From Kitasatospora gansuensis (GTDB lineage Bacteria > Actinomycetota > Actinomycetes > Streptomycetales > Streptomycetaceae): DNA of 64,000 bases. Where the stretch lies: the NCBI RefSeq assembly GCF_014203705.1, contig NZ_JACHJR010000001.1, positions 992,001 through 1,056,000 on the forward strand, in the 5' to 3' direction. Below the pieces are notes generated by a model, which was not told where the DNA came from, did not search any database, and saw nothing but the letters and a program-made list of their open reading frames with translations. The position numbers and the translations under genes are program-made. Positions 1 to 7,938 of the stretch are shown piece after piece. How positions within the stretch are numbered: the stretch's first letter is position 1; each line of letters starts with the position of its first letter.

Positions 1-73
1 GCACACCGGTCTGCCGATCGCTGCGGCTATCGTCGACCTGTTGGCCGGTGCCCCGGCCGCCCTGGAGGTCTGA
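1..73 (+). CDS. C-terminal end of an unidentified protein
   Basis: An open frame enters from the left edge and stops at TGA 71-73. The visible 23 codons read ...TGLPIAAIVDLLAGAPAALEV. Third positions are almost all G or C, so it looks coding. The next gene starts four bases after the stop, and its ribosome binding site (GGAGG near 64-68) lies inside this coding end, so the two are probably cotranscribed. Too little is present to name a family. Confidence 0.55.
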   Translation, partial: HTGLPIAAAIVDLLAGAPAALEV

Positions 74-77
74 ACGA

Positions 78-383
78 ATGGTCGCCCCGGTGGAGAACCT
101 CACCACCCTGCGGGTCCGCCTGCTCGCGGTCGCCCCGCACCCCCGGCTGACCGGGTGGGTGTCGGCGACCGTGGAGGTGCTGTCGGCCACCCCCGTCGAG
201 GGCCGGGCCGACCTGCTGTCGCAGCGGGTCGGCGAGTCCCTCGACCTGGCGGTCCGTCAGGAGCAGCTGGCGGGAGTGCTGGTCGGTTCGGTGCTCCGGC
301 TCCGGGCCCGGCTGGCCGTCGGCGAGGTACTGGCCGAACAGGCCCCGGCCCCGGCCGACTTCGGTGTCGAACCCAACCTCTAG
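78..383 (+). CDS. Hypothetical protein, 101 aa
   Basis: I do not recognise this protein. It is 101 aa, with no signal peptide and no membrane segment, and is rich in Leu, Val, Ala and Arg. A GTG at 48 in the same frame would add ten residues, but ATG 78 is chosen because GGAGG at 64-68 sits about nine bases upstream. It follows the preceding gene by four bases, which suggests an operon. Its TAG stop (381-383) shares the four bases CTAG with the stop of the convergent methyltransferase gene, so the two reading frames end on top of each other. Confidence 0.6.
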   Translation: MVAPVENLTTLRVRLLAVAPHPRLTGWVSATVEVLSATPVEGRADLLSQRVGESLDLAVRQEQLAGVLVGSVLRLRARLAVGEVLAEQAPAPADFGVEPNL

Positions 384-1537
384 TTCTTGACGGCCCGGAG
401 CAGGACGAACTTGGGGTCGCTGCTGACCACCTGTGAGTTGCCGAACAGGCGGCGCAGCTTGACGTGGTAGCCGAGGTGCCGGTTGCCGATCACCCAGAGC
501 TCGCCGCCGGGGCGCAGCGCGTCCTTCGCGGTGGTGAACATCCGCCAGGCGGTGGCGTCGGTGGTGGCCTGGTGGGTGTGGAACGGCGGGTTGTTGAGCA
601 CCAGATCGAGCGATCCGAGCTCGGCGCCGTCCAGCGCGTCGCCGACCGCGAACTCGGCCTTGGCGGCCGGGCCGAGCGCGGCCCGGAAGGTGGCCTCGGC
701 GGAGGCCACCGCCTGGTGCGACTCGTCCACGAAGAGCAGTTCGGCCTCCGGGTTCGCCAGCGCGGCAGCGGTGCCGACCACGCCGTTGCCGCAGCCGAGG
801 TCGGCGATCCGCTTCGGCCCGGTGGTGGCCGGGAGGTGGGTGAGCAGGAAGCGGGTGCCGATGTCGAGGCGTTCGGCGCAGAAGATGCCCGCGTGGTTGG
901 TGACGGTCCGTCCGGAGACCGGGCCGATGCCGTCGGGGAGGGTGTAGCTGATCGGCCAGGGGCTGACGGTCCTGGGCAGCGCCGGGTCGGGCGTGCAGTG
1001 GATCAGCCGGGCCTTCCTGACGGCCAGTGAGGTCTTGGTCGGGCCGAGGATCCGCTCGAACAGGTGCAGGGTGGAGGTGTGGATCTCGGCCACCATGCCG
1101 GCCCCGATCACCACCGTGCCCGCGTGCACGGCGGGAGCCAGCCGGTGCAGCTGGTCCTCCAGCAGCGCCAGGCTCTTCGGCACCCGGACCAGCAGCACGT
1201 CGATCCGCTCCGGCGGCGGGTCCTGGGTGGTGAGCAGCTCGACCGTGCCCGGCTCGACACCGTTGCGCGCCAGGTTCTCGGCGGTGGCCCGGCCGCCGAG
1301 CCAGGAGTCGGAGATCTGGGTCGGCCGGTGCGCGGCGAGCGCCGTGACCAGCGCACCCCAGCGGTCGCCGAGCACCACCACCCGCCCGCTCAGGTCCACC
1401 GGCGGAGCCCCGTCGATCCCGTGCACCTGCCGGAGCAGGTACTCGTCGGCGGCGTCCCAGGCCCGGAGGCGGTCGCGCGGGTCCTCGGGGAAGCGGCTCA
1501 GCTCGAACTCGCCCCACGGCGTCGTGAAACTTTCCAT
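380..1537 (-). CDS. rlmG: RlmG/RsmC-type rRNA guanine-N2 methyltransferase
   Basis: Class I S-adenosylmethionine-dependent methyltransferase of 385 aa, close to the length of E. coli RlmG (about 378), which methylates 23S rRNA at a guanine N2. The C-terminal half carries the SAM site DLGCGNG at 246-252, the acidic strand end FVDES near 269-273 and the catalytic NNPPFH at 315-320. The N-terminal half is the degenerate duplicated methyltransferase domain seen in RlmG and RsmC. RsmC (16S rRNA) is the alternative, because sequence alone does not separate the two targets well. It lies 12 bases downstream of the EEP-family gene on the same strand. A TAGCCT box at 1552-1547, nine bases before the ATG, could also give it its own short-leader promoter. 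Confidence 0.8.
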   Translation of the reverse strand: MESFTTPWGEFELSRFPEDPRDRLRAWDAADEYLLRQVHGIDGAPPVDLSGRVVVLGDRWGALVTALAAHRPTQISDSWLGGRATAENLARNGVEPGTVELLTTQDPPPERIDVLLVRVPKSLALLEDQLHRLAPAVHAGTVVIGAGMVAEIHTSTLHLFERILGPTKTSLAVRKARLIHCTPDPALPRTVSPWPISYTLPDGIGPVSGRTVTNHAGIFCAERLDIGTRFLLTHLPATTGPKRIADLGCGNGVVGTAAALANPEAELLFVDESHQAVASAEATFRAALGPAAKAEFAVGDALDGAELGSLDLVLNNPPFHTHQATTDATAWRMFTTAKDALRPGGELWVIGNRHLGYHVKLRRLFGNSQVVSSDPKFVLLRAVKN

Positions 1538-1546
1538 CGTTCGCCC

Positions 1547-1552
1547 AGGCTA
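1547..1552 (-). promoter_or_regulatory. Possible -10 box for the RlmG-type gene
   Basis: TAGCCT on the minus strand ends nine bases before ATG 1537 and overlaps the stop codon of the upstream gene. There is no good ribosome binding site, so a leaderless or very short-leader transcript is possible. No -35 box is recognisable. Confidence 0.35.
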
Positions 1553-2467
1553 TCCGAGCCGGGCCAGGTCTATCCGCGCCGCCACCGGCAGATGGTCGCT
1601 GGGTGTGGGCGGCAGGGTCCAGCCGGCGGTGACGGTCGCGTCCCGGGTCAGGACGTGGTCGATCCGGGCCAGCGGGAAGGTCCGGGGCCAGCTGAACTCC
1701 CGGCGGCCCCCTTCCCCGAGCAGGCCGGTGAGCGGGGCCAGGCCCCGGTCGTCCAGGGTCCCGTTGAGGTCGCCGAGCAGGATCACCCGGGGCAGCGGTT
1801 CGGCCGCGAGCGCGGTGGCCAGCAGCCGGGCGCTCTCGTCCCGGCGGTCGGTGCCGTAGCCGCTCGGGCCGAGCCGGACCGAGGGCAGGTGGACCACGTA
1901 GACCGCCGTCTCACCCTCCCCGGTGTGCAGGGTCGCGCGCAGGGCCCGGCGCCAGTCGGCGGCGAGGCCACGGGGCTTGAGGTCGACCGGCCGGACGTCG
2001 GTGAGCGGGTACCTGGACCAGAGACCGACGCTGCCTTCGACCGCGCGGTACGGGCGGTCCGCGCCGAGGACGGCCTGGTAGTCGGCCAGCCGCTCCGGGA
2101 GCAGCTCCTCCAGCCCGATCAGGTCCGCGCCGCTGTCGGCCAGGGTCCGGGCGGTGGCGGCCGGGTCGGGGTTGGCGTCGTCCACGTTGTGCTGAACCAC
2201 GGTCAGCCCGCCGCCCCCATCGGCGCCGGACGGGAGGAACAGGGCCGTCCAGACCAGCGCCGCGACCGTGACCGTCACGCCCGCCGCGGCGGACCGGCGG
2301 AGCAGCGCGAGCAGCAGCAGGACGGGCAGGGCGAGGCCGAGCCAGGGCAGGAAGGTCTCCAGCAGGCTGCCCAGCCGCCCCACCCGATTGGGTATCAGCG
2401 CGGGCCGCACCAGCAGCACCGTCACCAGGACGGCCGCCCCGGCCACCAGCTGTCCTCGTCGCCACAT
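1550..2467 (-). CDS. Membrane-anchored endonuclease/exonuclease/phosphatase family protein
   Basis: About 305 aa. The first 80 residues hold three hydrophobic segments, likely membrane spans. The rest is an endonuclease/exonuclease/phosphatase (EEP) domain: QHNVDD near 92-97, the metal-binding Glu in GLEEL near 118-122, the GDLN motif, and SDHLPV at about 290 near the C-terminus with the catalytic His. The domain probably faces outward and cleaves a phosphodiester or phosphomonoester; the substrate cannot be read. The frame is open further upstream, but that would run into the divergent acetyltransferase, so ATG 2467 (or GTG 2479) is preferred. Neither has a clear ribosome binding site. It ends 12 bases before rlmG, so the two are likely cotranscribed. 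Confidence 0.75.
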   Translation of the reverse strand: MWRRGQLVAGAAVLVTVLLVRPALIPNRVGRLGSLLETFLPWLGLALPVLLLLALLRRSAAAGVTVTVAALVWTALFLPSGADGGGGLTVVQHNVDDANPDPAATARTLADSGADLIGLEELLPERLADYQAVLGADRPYRAVEGSVGLWSRYPLTDVRPVDLKPRGLAADWRRALRATLHTGEGETAVYVVHLPSVRLGPSGYGTDRRDESARLLATALAAEPLPRVILLGDLNGTLDDRGLAPLTGLLGEGGRREFSWPRTFPLARIDHVLTRDATVTAGWTLPPTPSDHLPVAARIDLARLG

Positions 2468-2527
2468 CCCCGTGTTCACAGCTGACAGGAGGTCAGGAAC
2501 GGGCGGGCCGGTTCCGGCCGGGGCGGG

Positions 2528-2533
2528 TAACGT
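2528..2533 (+). promoter_or_regulatory. -10 box of a leaderless promoter for the GNAT gene
   Basis: TAACGT is followed by seven bases and then ATG 2541. This is the spacing expected when transcription starts at the A of the start codon, and no ribosome binding site precedes the ATG. Confidence 0.55.
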
Positions 2534-2540
2534 CCGGTTC

Positions 2541-3053
2541 ATGTCGACCACGCTGTACGGCACCGCCGTCACGCTGCGCCCCGCCACCGCCGAGGACGTC
2601 GCCCCGCTGGCGGCGATCCGGGCCACCCCGGAGGTGTTCGCCCGCTGGCGAGGGGCGGACGACCTGCCCGCCGAGGTGGCCGATGACCTGGCCGACCCGG
2701 GGACCGAGGTGTTCGCGATCGTGCACGCGGGCCGGGTGGTCGGCGCCGTCCAGTGGTACGCGGAGAGCGACCCGGACTACCGGCACGCGGGCATCGACAT
2801 CTTCCTCGACCCCGCCGTCCACGGCCAGGGCCTCGGCACCGACGCCGTCCGCGTGCTGGCGAGGCACCTCACCACGACGCTCGGCTTCCACCGCCTGGTG
2901 ATCGACCCGGCCGCCGACAACGCCGCCGCGATCCGCTGCTACGCCAAGGTCGGCTTCCGTCCGGTCGGCGTGATGCGGGCCTACGAGCGCGGCGCGGACG
3001 GCAGCTGGCACGACAGCCTGCTGATGGACCTGCTGGCGGCCGAGCTGACCTGA
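2541..3053 (+). CDS. GNAT family N-acetyltransferase
   Basis: 170 aa covering one GNAT fold. The N-terminus TLRPATAEDV is the typical first strand and helix. The acetyl-CoA loop is HGQGLGT near 94-100, and CYAKVGFRPVG is the usual last motif. It resembles aminoglycoside 6'-N-acetyltransferase-like enzymes (the D.RH.GIDIFLDP region), but the real acceptor is unknown. A longer in-frame opening exists upstream. ATG 2541 is chosen because homologues begin just before this strand and a leaderless -10 box fits. It is divergent from the EEP gene, with only 73 bases between the proposed starts. Confidence 0.8.
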   Translation: MSTTLYGTAVTLRPATAEDVAPLAAIRATPEVFARWRGADDLPAEVADDLADPGTEVFAIVHAGRVVGAVQWYAESDPDYRHAGIDIFLDPAVHGQGLGTDAVRVLARHLTTTLGFHRLVIDPAADNAAAIRCYAKVGFRPVGVMRAYERGADGSWHDSLLMDLLAAELT

Positions 3054-3097
3054 ATCGGAGGTGCGGGCGGCCGGGGCCATGGGTGATCATCGTCGGC

Positions 3098-3835
3098 ATG
3101 AGTGATCCGATCGTGGCGGCGCGGCAGGTGGTCCAGGACCGGTTTCCCGAGGCGGTGGCGGCCTTCCTCGGCGGTTCGACCGCGCGCGGCGAGGGCACGG
3201 CCACCTCGGACCTGGACATCGTGGTGATCCGGCCGGAGCCGGGCGAGGTGTACCGGGAGACCGTCCGGCACGCTGGGTGGCCGGTCGAGTTCTTCGTCCA
3301 GACCCCCGCCTCGCTCCGCACCATGTTGGCCTGGGACCGGGCCAACGGCGTCCCGACCATCGCGTCGATGTGCGCCCACGGCCTCACCCTGCTGGACCGC
3401 GACGGCACCGCCGGGCAGTTCCGCGCCCTGGCCGAGCAGACCCTCGCGGCCGGGCCCGCGCCGGTCGCCGCCGACACCCTGGAGACCCGGCGGTACCTGG
3501 TCACCGACCTCCACGACGACCTGCTCGGCGCCGCCGACCAGGACGAACTGCTGGTCATCGCCGCCCTGTTGCTCGACCGCACCGCCGAACTCCTGCTGTC
3601 CACCGGCGGCCACTGGCAGGGCGTCGGCAAGTGGCTCCCCCGCCGACTCCGCGCCGCCCACCCCGACCTCGCCGACCAACTCCTCACCGGCCACCGCACG
3701 TTGGCCCGCGGCGGCTCCCGCACCCCCTTCGCCGAAGCGGTCACCGCCGCCCTCGCCCACTGCGGCGGCCCTCTCCAGGCGGGCTACCGCCGCGCCGCCT
3801 CCCCCGAGTTGCTGGCGGGGCCGACCACCGGGTGA
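3098..3835 (+). CDS. Nucleotidyltransferase domain protein
   Basis: 245 aa. A minimal nucleotidyltransferase core is present: GGS at 25-27, then DLD at 38-40 followed by a hydrophobic strand, the metal-binding signature of the polymerase-beta-like fold. The C-terminal part is mostly helical and resembles the helical domain of kanamycin nucleotidyltransferase-type proteins. It probably transfers a nucleotide to a small molecule or protein of unknown identity. GATCAT at 3085-3090, seven bases before ATG 3098, suggests a leaderless mRNA. The last 52 bases overlap the end of the convergent HD-domain gene, so both C-termini share the same DNA. Confidence 0.75.
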   Translation: MSDPIVAARQVVQDRFPEAVAAFLGGSTARGEGTATSDLDIVVIRPEPGEVYRETVRHAGWPVEFFVQTPASLRTMLAWDRANGVPTIASMCAHGLTLLDRDGTAGQFRALAEQTLAAGPAPVAADTLETRRYLVTDLHDDLLGAADQDELLVIAALLLDRTAELLLSTGGHWQGVGKWLPRRLRAAHPDLADQLLTGHRTLARGGSRTPFAEAVTAALAHCGGPLQAGYRRAASPELLAGPTTG

Positions 3836-4380
3836 GCCGCCTGGTAAGCGAGCCGTTCGTCGGCCGCCGCGCCGAGCGCGCCGAGCAGGTCGTCCAACTG
3901 CAGGAAGACCTCCCACGGCGCCCGGCCGGTGGCTTCGGCGATCCGGACGCCGACCAGGTCCTCCAGCCCGGCGATCCGGCTGTTCTTCCAGACCTTGTCG
4001 GCCAGACTGACCATCAGCTCCTCGGTGCTGATGCCGGGGCGGTCCCAGGAGCCGTGCGAGCCCGCGAACCGGGCCGACTCCGGCGGGAAACCCAGCTCCG
4101 TCAACAGCCGCTCCCCGGCGGCTTCGTGCAGCGAGCCGGGCCGGCTGAGCTCCTCCGGGTGACGGACCTTGCCCAGGTCGTGGCTGGCCGCGCCGAACCG
4201 CACGGCCCCGGCGTCCACCGTCAGCTCCGGCCAGGCCTCGGCGAAGCCGGCGAGCAGCCGGACCGCGACGTCGTGCACCAGCCGGAGGTGGGCCACCAGC
4301 CGGGGCGGGGCGGCCAGTTCGACGTACAGGTCCTCCAGGCCGGCCGGGAGCTCGTGCAGCGTGGCTCGACTGATCGTCAT
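3784..4380 (-). CDS. HD-domain phosphohydrolase
   Basis: 198 aa. The HD superfamily signature is visible: H31 and H36 in the first helix, the HD doublet in ASHDLGK at 67-68, and a later GSHGSWD segment followed by an ADK-containing helix. Such proteins hydrolyse nucleotides or phosphoesters using a metal pair; the substrate is unknown. ATG 4380 is chosen because only 18 bases separate it from the start of the divergent N-acetyltransferase gene. The upstream in-frame opening is the antisense of that gene. The 3' end overlaps the convergent nucleotidyltransferase gene by 52 bases. Confidence 0.75.
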   Translation of the reverse strand: MTISRATLHELPAGLEDLYVELAAPPRLVAHLRLVHDVAVRLLAGFAEAWPELTVDAGAVRFGAASHDLGKVRHPEELSRPGSLHEAAGERLLTELGFPPESARFAGSHGSWDRPGISTEELMVSLADKVWKNSRIAGLEDLVGVRIAEATGRAPWEVFLQLDDLLGALGAAADERLAYQAAHPVVGPASNSGEAARR

Positions 4381-4386
4381 ACCGGC

Positions 4387-4392
4387 TAGTGT
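4387..4392 (+). promoter_or_regulatory. -10 box of a leaderless promoter for the arylamine N-acetyltransferase
   Basis: TAGTGT is followed by six bases and ATG 4399, and there is no ribosome binding site. The divergent HD gene starts at 4380, so this promoter's -35 region must lie inside that gene's coding sequence. Confidence 0.55.
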
Positions 4393-4398
4393 GCCTGC

Positions 4399-5280
4399 AT
4401 GCTGACGGACGCGGTGGTCGACCAGTACCTGCGGCGGCTCGGGGTGGCCCGGCCGGGGCGGCCCACGGTGGAGGGGCTGTTCGCGCTGCACCGGGCGCAG
4501 GTCGAGCGGGTCCCGTACGAGACGCTGGAGATCCAGCTGGGCCGGCCGACCTCGATCGATCCGGCCGACTCGGTGCGGCGGATCCTGGCCGGGCGGGGCG
4601 GGTACTGCTTCCACCTCAACGGGGCGTTCGCCGCGCTGCTGACGGCGCTCGGTTACCGGGTGACGTGGCACGTCGGCGGGGTCCAGGCCGACCCGTCCGT
4701 CCCGGCCGGGGCGAACGCCAACCACCTGGCGCTGACGGTGGAGTGCGAGGGGCGGCGCTGGTTCGCGGACACCGGGCTCGGCGACGCGCTGCACGAGCCG
4801 CTGCCGCTGGATCAGGGGACGTACCGTCAGGGGCCGTTCACCTTCGGCCTGGCGCCCTCGGCGGCCGAACCGGGCGGCTGGCGCTTCAGCCACGACCCGC
4901 AGGGTTCGTTCCCCGGTATGGACTTCCGCGCCGAACCCGCCGGCCAGGCCGACTTCCTGGCTCGGCACGAGTGGCTCTCGACCTCGCCCGACTCCCCGTT
5001 CGCGGGCCCGTCCTGCGTGCTGCGCCGGGACGCCGAGGGGACGGACGCGCTGCGCGGCGTGGTGCTGGTCCGTACCGACACCACCGGCCGTACCGAGTCC
5101 GAACTCCTGGAGCCCACCGACTGGTTCACCGCTCTCGCGGACGTCTTCGGCCTCACCCTCGCCGACCTCGGCCGGGCCGACCGCGACCGCCTCTGGCGCA
5201 AGGTGCACACGGCTCACCTGAGCTGGGTCGCGGCCCGGAGCCGCGAAGCTGCGCAGGTCACTGCGCCAGAGCGCGCCTGA
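4399..5280 (+). CDS. Arylamine N-acetyltransferase
   Basis: 293 aa, typical for the family. It transfers acetyl from acetyl-CoA to arylamines or hydrazines through a cysteine. The catalytic triad is visible: Cys70 in RGGYCFHLN, His109 in NHLALTVE and Asp124 in FADTGLGD. In actinomycetes some members instead act as amide synthases in ansamycin biosynthesis, but no such cluster is nearby, so a detoxifying or housekeeping role is more likely. It is divergent from the HD gene. Its last 23 bases overlap the end of the convergent nucleotidyltransferase gene. Confidence 0.9.
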   Translation: MLTDAVVDQYLRRLGVARPGRPTVEGLFALHRAQVERVPYETLEIQLGRPTSIDPADSVRRILAGRGGYCFHLNGAFAALLTALGYRVTWHVGGVQADPSVPAGANANHLALTVECEGRRWFADTGLGDALHEPLPLDQGTYRQGPFTFGLAPSAAEPGGWRFSHDPQGSFPGMDFRAEPAGQADFLARHEWLSTSPDSPFAGPSCVLRRDAEGTDALRGVVLVRTDTTGRTESELLEPTDWFTALADVFGLTLADLGRADRDRLWRKVHTAHLSWVAARSREAAQVTAPERA

Positions 5281-6004
5281 TCCCGCGGCGCACGAAGGCG
5301 CGGGCACGCATCGCTCGGCGGACACGTCGCAGACGGCCGATCGGCTCGGGATCTGCATAGCGGCGGTCGCGGATGTCACGGACCACGTCCGCGGGCGCAC
5401 CGAGTTCCAGCAGTTCCGCCAGGGCCTCGCCCTTCGTGATCAGCCGCCCGTCGCGCAGCGTGACGGTGGCGCGGGCCAGGACCAGCAGGCCCAGGTCCAC
5501 CCAGATGTCCCGCATCCAGAGCCAGGGTTTGCCCGTGGCCGGAAGCCAGAACTCCGCCAAGTCGCGCCGGATGAACTCCTCCAGCTGCCCGCGGGCGAGC
5601 GGCGGAAGCAGTTCCGTCGGCGTCGGACCGTGAAGGGTGAGCCCACCGTCGAGCAGCTCCCGGCGGGTGACCGGTGTCACCGGGCGTTCCATGAGCATGC
5701 CTTGAGCCCAGGTGAAATGACGGGTCTCTGCCTCGGAGAGCGCTGTTCCGACCATGTATGAGCAGTGCAGCTTGGCCGCGGCGGGCTCTTCGTCCTGCAG
5801 TCGCCGGTGAATGCCCGTCAGCCGATCCTGCTGCCCGCCGTCCAACGGGCTTTCGACGATCGCGATGAGGTCAAGATCGCTGCGCCCGGGCTGGAAGTCG
5901 CCCAGCGCGAGTGAACCGTGTGCCCACACTGCCGCCGTCGGCACCGCAAGCCGTATCTCGGAGACGAACCGCTTGAGCACGAGATCCGTTTCAGTCGCCG
6001 CCAC
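5258..6004 (-). CDS. ANT-like nucleotidyltransferase paired with a MazF-like gene
   Basis: 248 aa. The N-terminus carries a nucleotidyltransferase core, with GS at 30-31, DLD at 43-45 and then a hydrophobic strand. The layout of this core followed by a helical C-terminal region resembles ANT(3'')-type aminoglycoside adenylyltransferases and DUF4111 proteins. GTG 6004 is chosen because GAAGGAG ends five bases upstream. Much longer in-frame openings upstream are antisense to other genes. It begins 17 bases after the stop of the MazF-like gene on the same strand, so the two form an operon. It may be an orphan resistance-like enzyme or may act on its toxin neighbour; the sequence does not decide. 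Confidence 0.75.
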   Translation of the reverse strand: MAATETDLVLKRFVSEIRLAVPTAAVWAHGSLALGDFQPGRSDLDLIAIVESPLDGGQQDRLTGIHRRLQDEEPAAAKLHCSYMVGTALSEAETRHFTWAQGMLMERPVTPVTRRELLDGGLTLHGPTPTELLPPLARGQLEEFIRRDLAEFWLPATGKPWLWMRDIWVDLGLLVLARATVTLRDGRLITKGEALAELLELGAPADVVRDIRDRRYADPEPIGRLRRVRRAMRARAFVRRGIRRALAQ

Positions 6005-6021
6005 GCCCGCTCCTTCTCCGT

Positions 6022-6354
6022 CTACCCGAGTCCGCCGAGACGGAGAGCCTCCTCGATCTCGCTGAGCTTCGTGGCGGACAGGGCCCCCGCCCGCTCGATC
6101 AGGTCGTCTCCGGACACGGTGGTCAGCCAGGTACAAGGGGTGAAACCCGGACGCGGGAACGCGAACCGCAGCACACCTTCGAAGGGCAGCCCTGCCACGA
6201 CGCCAACCGCCACTTCGACACCCAGAGCGCTGATGTCGACGCCGGCCGGAGCGACCACCTGCATCGCCTGGAACCCGGAGGCGTCGTCTCCTGAGAGCAG
6301 GACGACCGGCCGCCGCTCGTCGAACTCGGTCCACCAGACTTCGCCGCGTTGCAC
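6022..6354 (-). CDS. MazF/PemK-like toxin family protein
   Basis: 110 aa. The sequence opens QRGEVWW and continues with RPVVLLS at 15-21, then alternating hydrophobic strands and CTWLTTV at 74-80, the pattern of the MazF/PemK/CcdB fold. Canonical members are sequence-specific mRNA endoribonucleases. GTG 6354 is chosen because AGGAGG lies four bases upstream and the protein then starts exactly at the conserved RGE. No small DNA-binding antitoxin precedes it. Instead a nucleotidyltransferase gene follows after 17 bases. A -10 box TACGCT (6393-6388) would give a leader of about 27 bases. Confidence 0.75.
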   Translation of the reverse strand: MQRGEVWWTEFDERRPVVLLSGDDASGFQAMQVVAPAGVDISALGVEVAVGVVAGLPFEGVLRFAFPRPGFTPCTWLTTVSGDDLIERAGALSATKLSEIEEALRLGGLG

Positions 6355-6387
6355 ATGTCCTCCTGGCACGTGGTGGCCGCCGGTCAC

Positions 6388-6393
6388 AGCGTA
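6388..6393 (-). promoter_or_regulatory. -10 box for the MazF-nucleotidyltransferase operon
   Basis: TACGCT on the minus strand would start transcription near 6381, about 27 bases before GTG 6354, with the AGGAGG site in between. No clear -35 box. Confidence 0.4.
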
Positions 6394-6430
6394 GACCCTG
6401 CCCACCGACAGGAGACGTGAAGCGCCGACA

Positions 6431-6465
6431 CCGGCCGTGCGCACACGCGCAGCACGCACGGCCGG
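6431..6465 (-). terminator. Hairpin after the M64 peptidase gene
   Basis: An 11-bp perfect stem (6431-6441 with 6455-6465) and a 13-base loop lie 13 bases past the M64 stop codon. There is no T run, as is usual for terminators in this group. Confidence 0.55.
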
Positions 6466-6477
6466 CTTCCCCACGGC

Positions 6478-7800
6478 TCAGCGCGGGGAGGAGGTCAACT
6501 CCCAGCTGAGCGAGTCGGTGAGGCCGGCCCGCAGTTCGGGGTCGCGGACGGCGGTGGTCGGGTCGGTGGCCACGGCGGTGAGGCGGTGCGAGCGGTCCTT
6601 CGGACCGGTCAGCTTCAGCTCGGTGAGGGCGAGCTCGGTGCGGTCGCGCAGCGCGGTCAGCTCGCGGCCGTCCAGGTACCAGCGCAACCGGGTACCGGGC
6701 GCCGGGAGTTCGACGCTCAGCCGGTCGGCCGGGGTGAGCTTGGCCGTGGTGGGGGTGGCGCTGGCCAGCGTGCTCGCGTAGCGGTAGAACCCGGCGATCA
6801 TCGCCTCCCGGCCGGGGAGGTTGAACTCCCGGCCGAGCGACCGCATGATCGAGTTGTCGGTCGGCCGGTACAGCCCCTGCGGGTAGTAGCCGCCGCCCAG
6901 GTAGGCGCCGACGGTGCCACCGTCCGGCGAGGTCTGGCCGAGCCAGCGGTACCACTTGGTGTGACTGCGGCGCAGCTGAGCCGCCGTCTGCTTGGTGATG
7001 TTGGCCTCGCCGGGCTCCTTGCCCTGGTACGTCCCCTGGCCTGCGTAGAAGTACTCGTCGGCGAGCAGGCCGAGCGAGTGCCCGGTCTCGTGCACGGCTA
7101 TCTGTCCGGACAGCGCGTTGCCGCCCGCCACGGTGGCGATGCCCGAGTAACCGAGCGAGGAGACCACGTCGTTGTAGCCCGCGCCGCCGTACTTGGTGCT
7201 GTTGGCGACCACGACCACCAGGTCGGCCTGCGGGGCCTTGGCGGCGTACCGCTCCACCGCGTCGGTATCCACGCAGAGCAGCCGCTCGACGCCGTCGCAC
7301 CAGAAGTACGAGCCGAGCGCGGTCTGCCGCACGGTGGCCTGGTCCGGGTCGCCGGTCACCCCGGACTGGGCCGAAACGGCCTCGACGGCCCAGACGTTGA
7401 ACAGGCCGCGGTACGTCTTGTACGGCTCGACGGCCGAGATCTCCTGCCACTTGGCGGTGGCGTCGGCGCGGAACTTCGCCTGCTGGTCGGCGGTGTAGCC
7501 GTCGCCGATCATCACGATGTCGAGCTTGGCGGCGGTGGCACCGCTCTGCACGATCGGGGTCACCGTGCCGTCCCCCGCCACGCCCGCCACGCCCGCCGCT
7601 GCCGAGAGCGCGGGCGCGGTGGCGAACGGGGAGTTCGCCGGGGCCTCGGCGCGGGAGATGGTGCCGTCCTCGGCGAAGCTCTCCACCTGGTGCCCGGGGC
7701 GGGTCACCGGGGCGGGGGCCGCCGAGGCGGGGGTGCTGCCGAGCGCGGCCAGGGCGAGCGCGCCGGCCAGGGCGAGGGTGCTGATTCTGCTGCGGTGCAC
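6478..7800 (-). CDS. Secreted M64-family metallopeptidase
   Basis: 440 aa. An Ala-rich signal peptide spans about residues 1-28, ending ASAAPA. The catalytic domain has LDIVMIGDGYT near 93-103 and the zinc site HETGHSLGLLADEY with H237, E238, H241 and D248, the metzincin-like signature of family M64 (IgA-peptidase-type). It is therefore an exported, zinc-dependent endopeptidase. A C-terminal region of about 130 residues may be a beta domain. The start codon is GTG 7800 with GGGAGGA about five bases upstream. It is divergent from the XRE-TPR regulator, across an AT-rich gap that could carry its operator. Confidence 0.85.
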   Translation of the reverse strand: MHRSRISTLALAGALALAALGSTPASAAPAPVTRPGHQVESFAEDGTISRAEAPANSPFATAPALSAAAGVAGVAGDGTVTPIVQSGATAAKLDIVMIGDGYTADQQAKFRADATAKWQEISAVEPYKTYRGLFNVWAVEAVSAQSGVTGDPDQATVRQTALGSYFWCDGVERLLCVDTDAVERYAAKAPQADLVVVVANSTKYGGAGYNDVVSSLGYSGIATVAGGNALSGQIAVHETGHSLGLLADEYFYAGQGTYQGKEPGEANITKQTAAQLRRSHTKWYRWLGQTSPDGGTVGAYLGGGYYPQGLYRPTDNSIMRSLGREFNLPGREAMIAGFYRYASTLASATPTTAKLTPADRLSVELPAPGTRLRWYLDGRELTALRDRTELALTELKLTGPKDRSHRLTAVATDPTTAVRDPELRAGLTDSLSWELTSSPR

Positions 7801-7823
7801 GAGGGTCCTCCCGGGGAGGTAAG

Positions 7824-7859
7824 TTGACGATTAATCAGACTTAAGTGGTGAGTTAATGT
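7824..7859. promoter_or_regulatory. AT-rich divergent promoter region with imperfect dyad
   Basis: The only AT-rich stretch in the gap between the M64 gene and the XRE gene. It includes TTGACG (7824-7829), TAATGT (7854-7859) and an imperfect dyad: ATTAA (7830-7834), central CTTAAG (7840-7845) and TTAAT (7853-7857). It could be the operator of the adjacent regulator, but the half-sites are unevenly spaced. Confidence 0.35.
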
Positions 7860-7938
7860 AGGCCACCCGCCGGTGCCCCGACAATGGGGCGGACGCCACT
7901 GGCAGACGGCACGGCGGGCGACCTGGGAGGACGTGGGC

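Noticed and set aside
4399..5280. Ansamycin amide synthase role for the N-acetyltransferase
   Set aside because: No polyketide synthase or AHBA genes are in the window.
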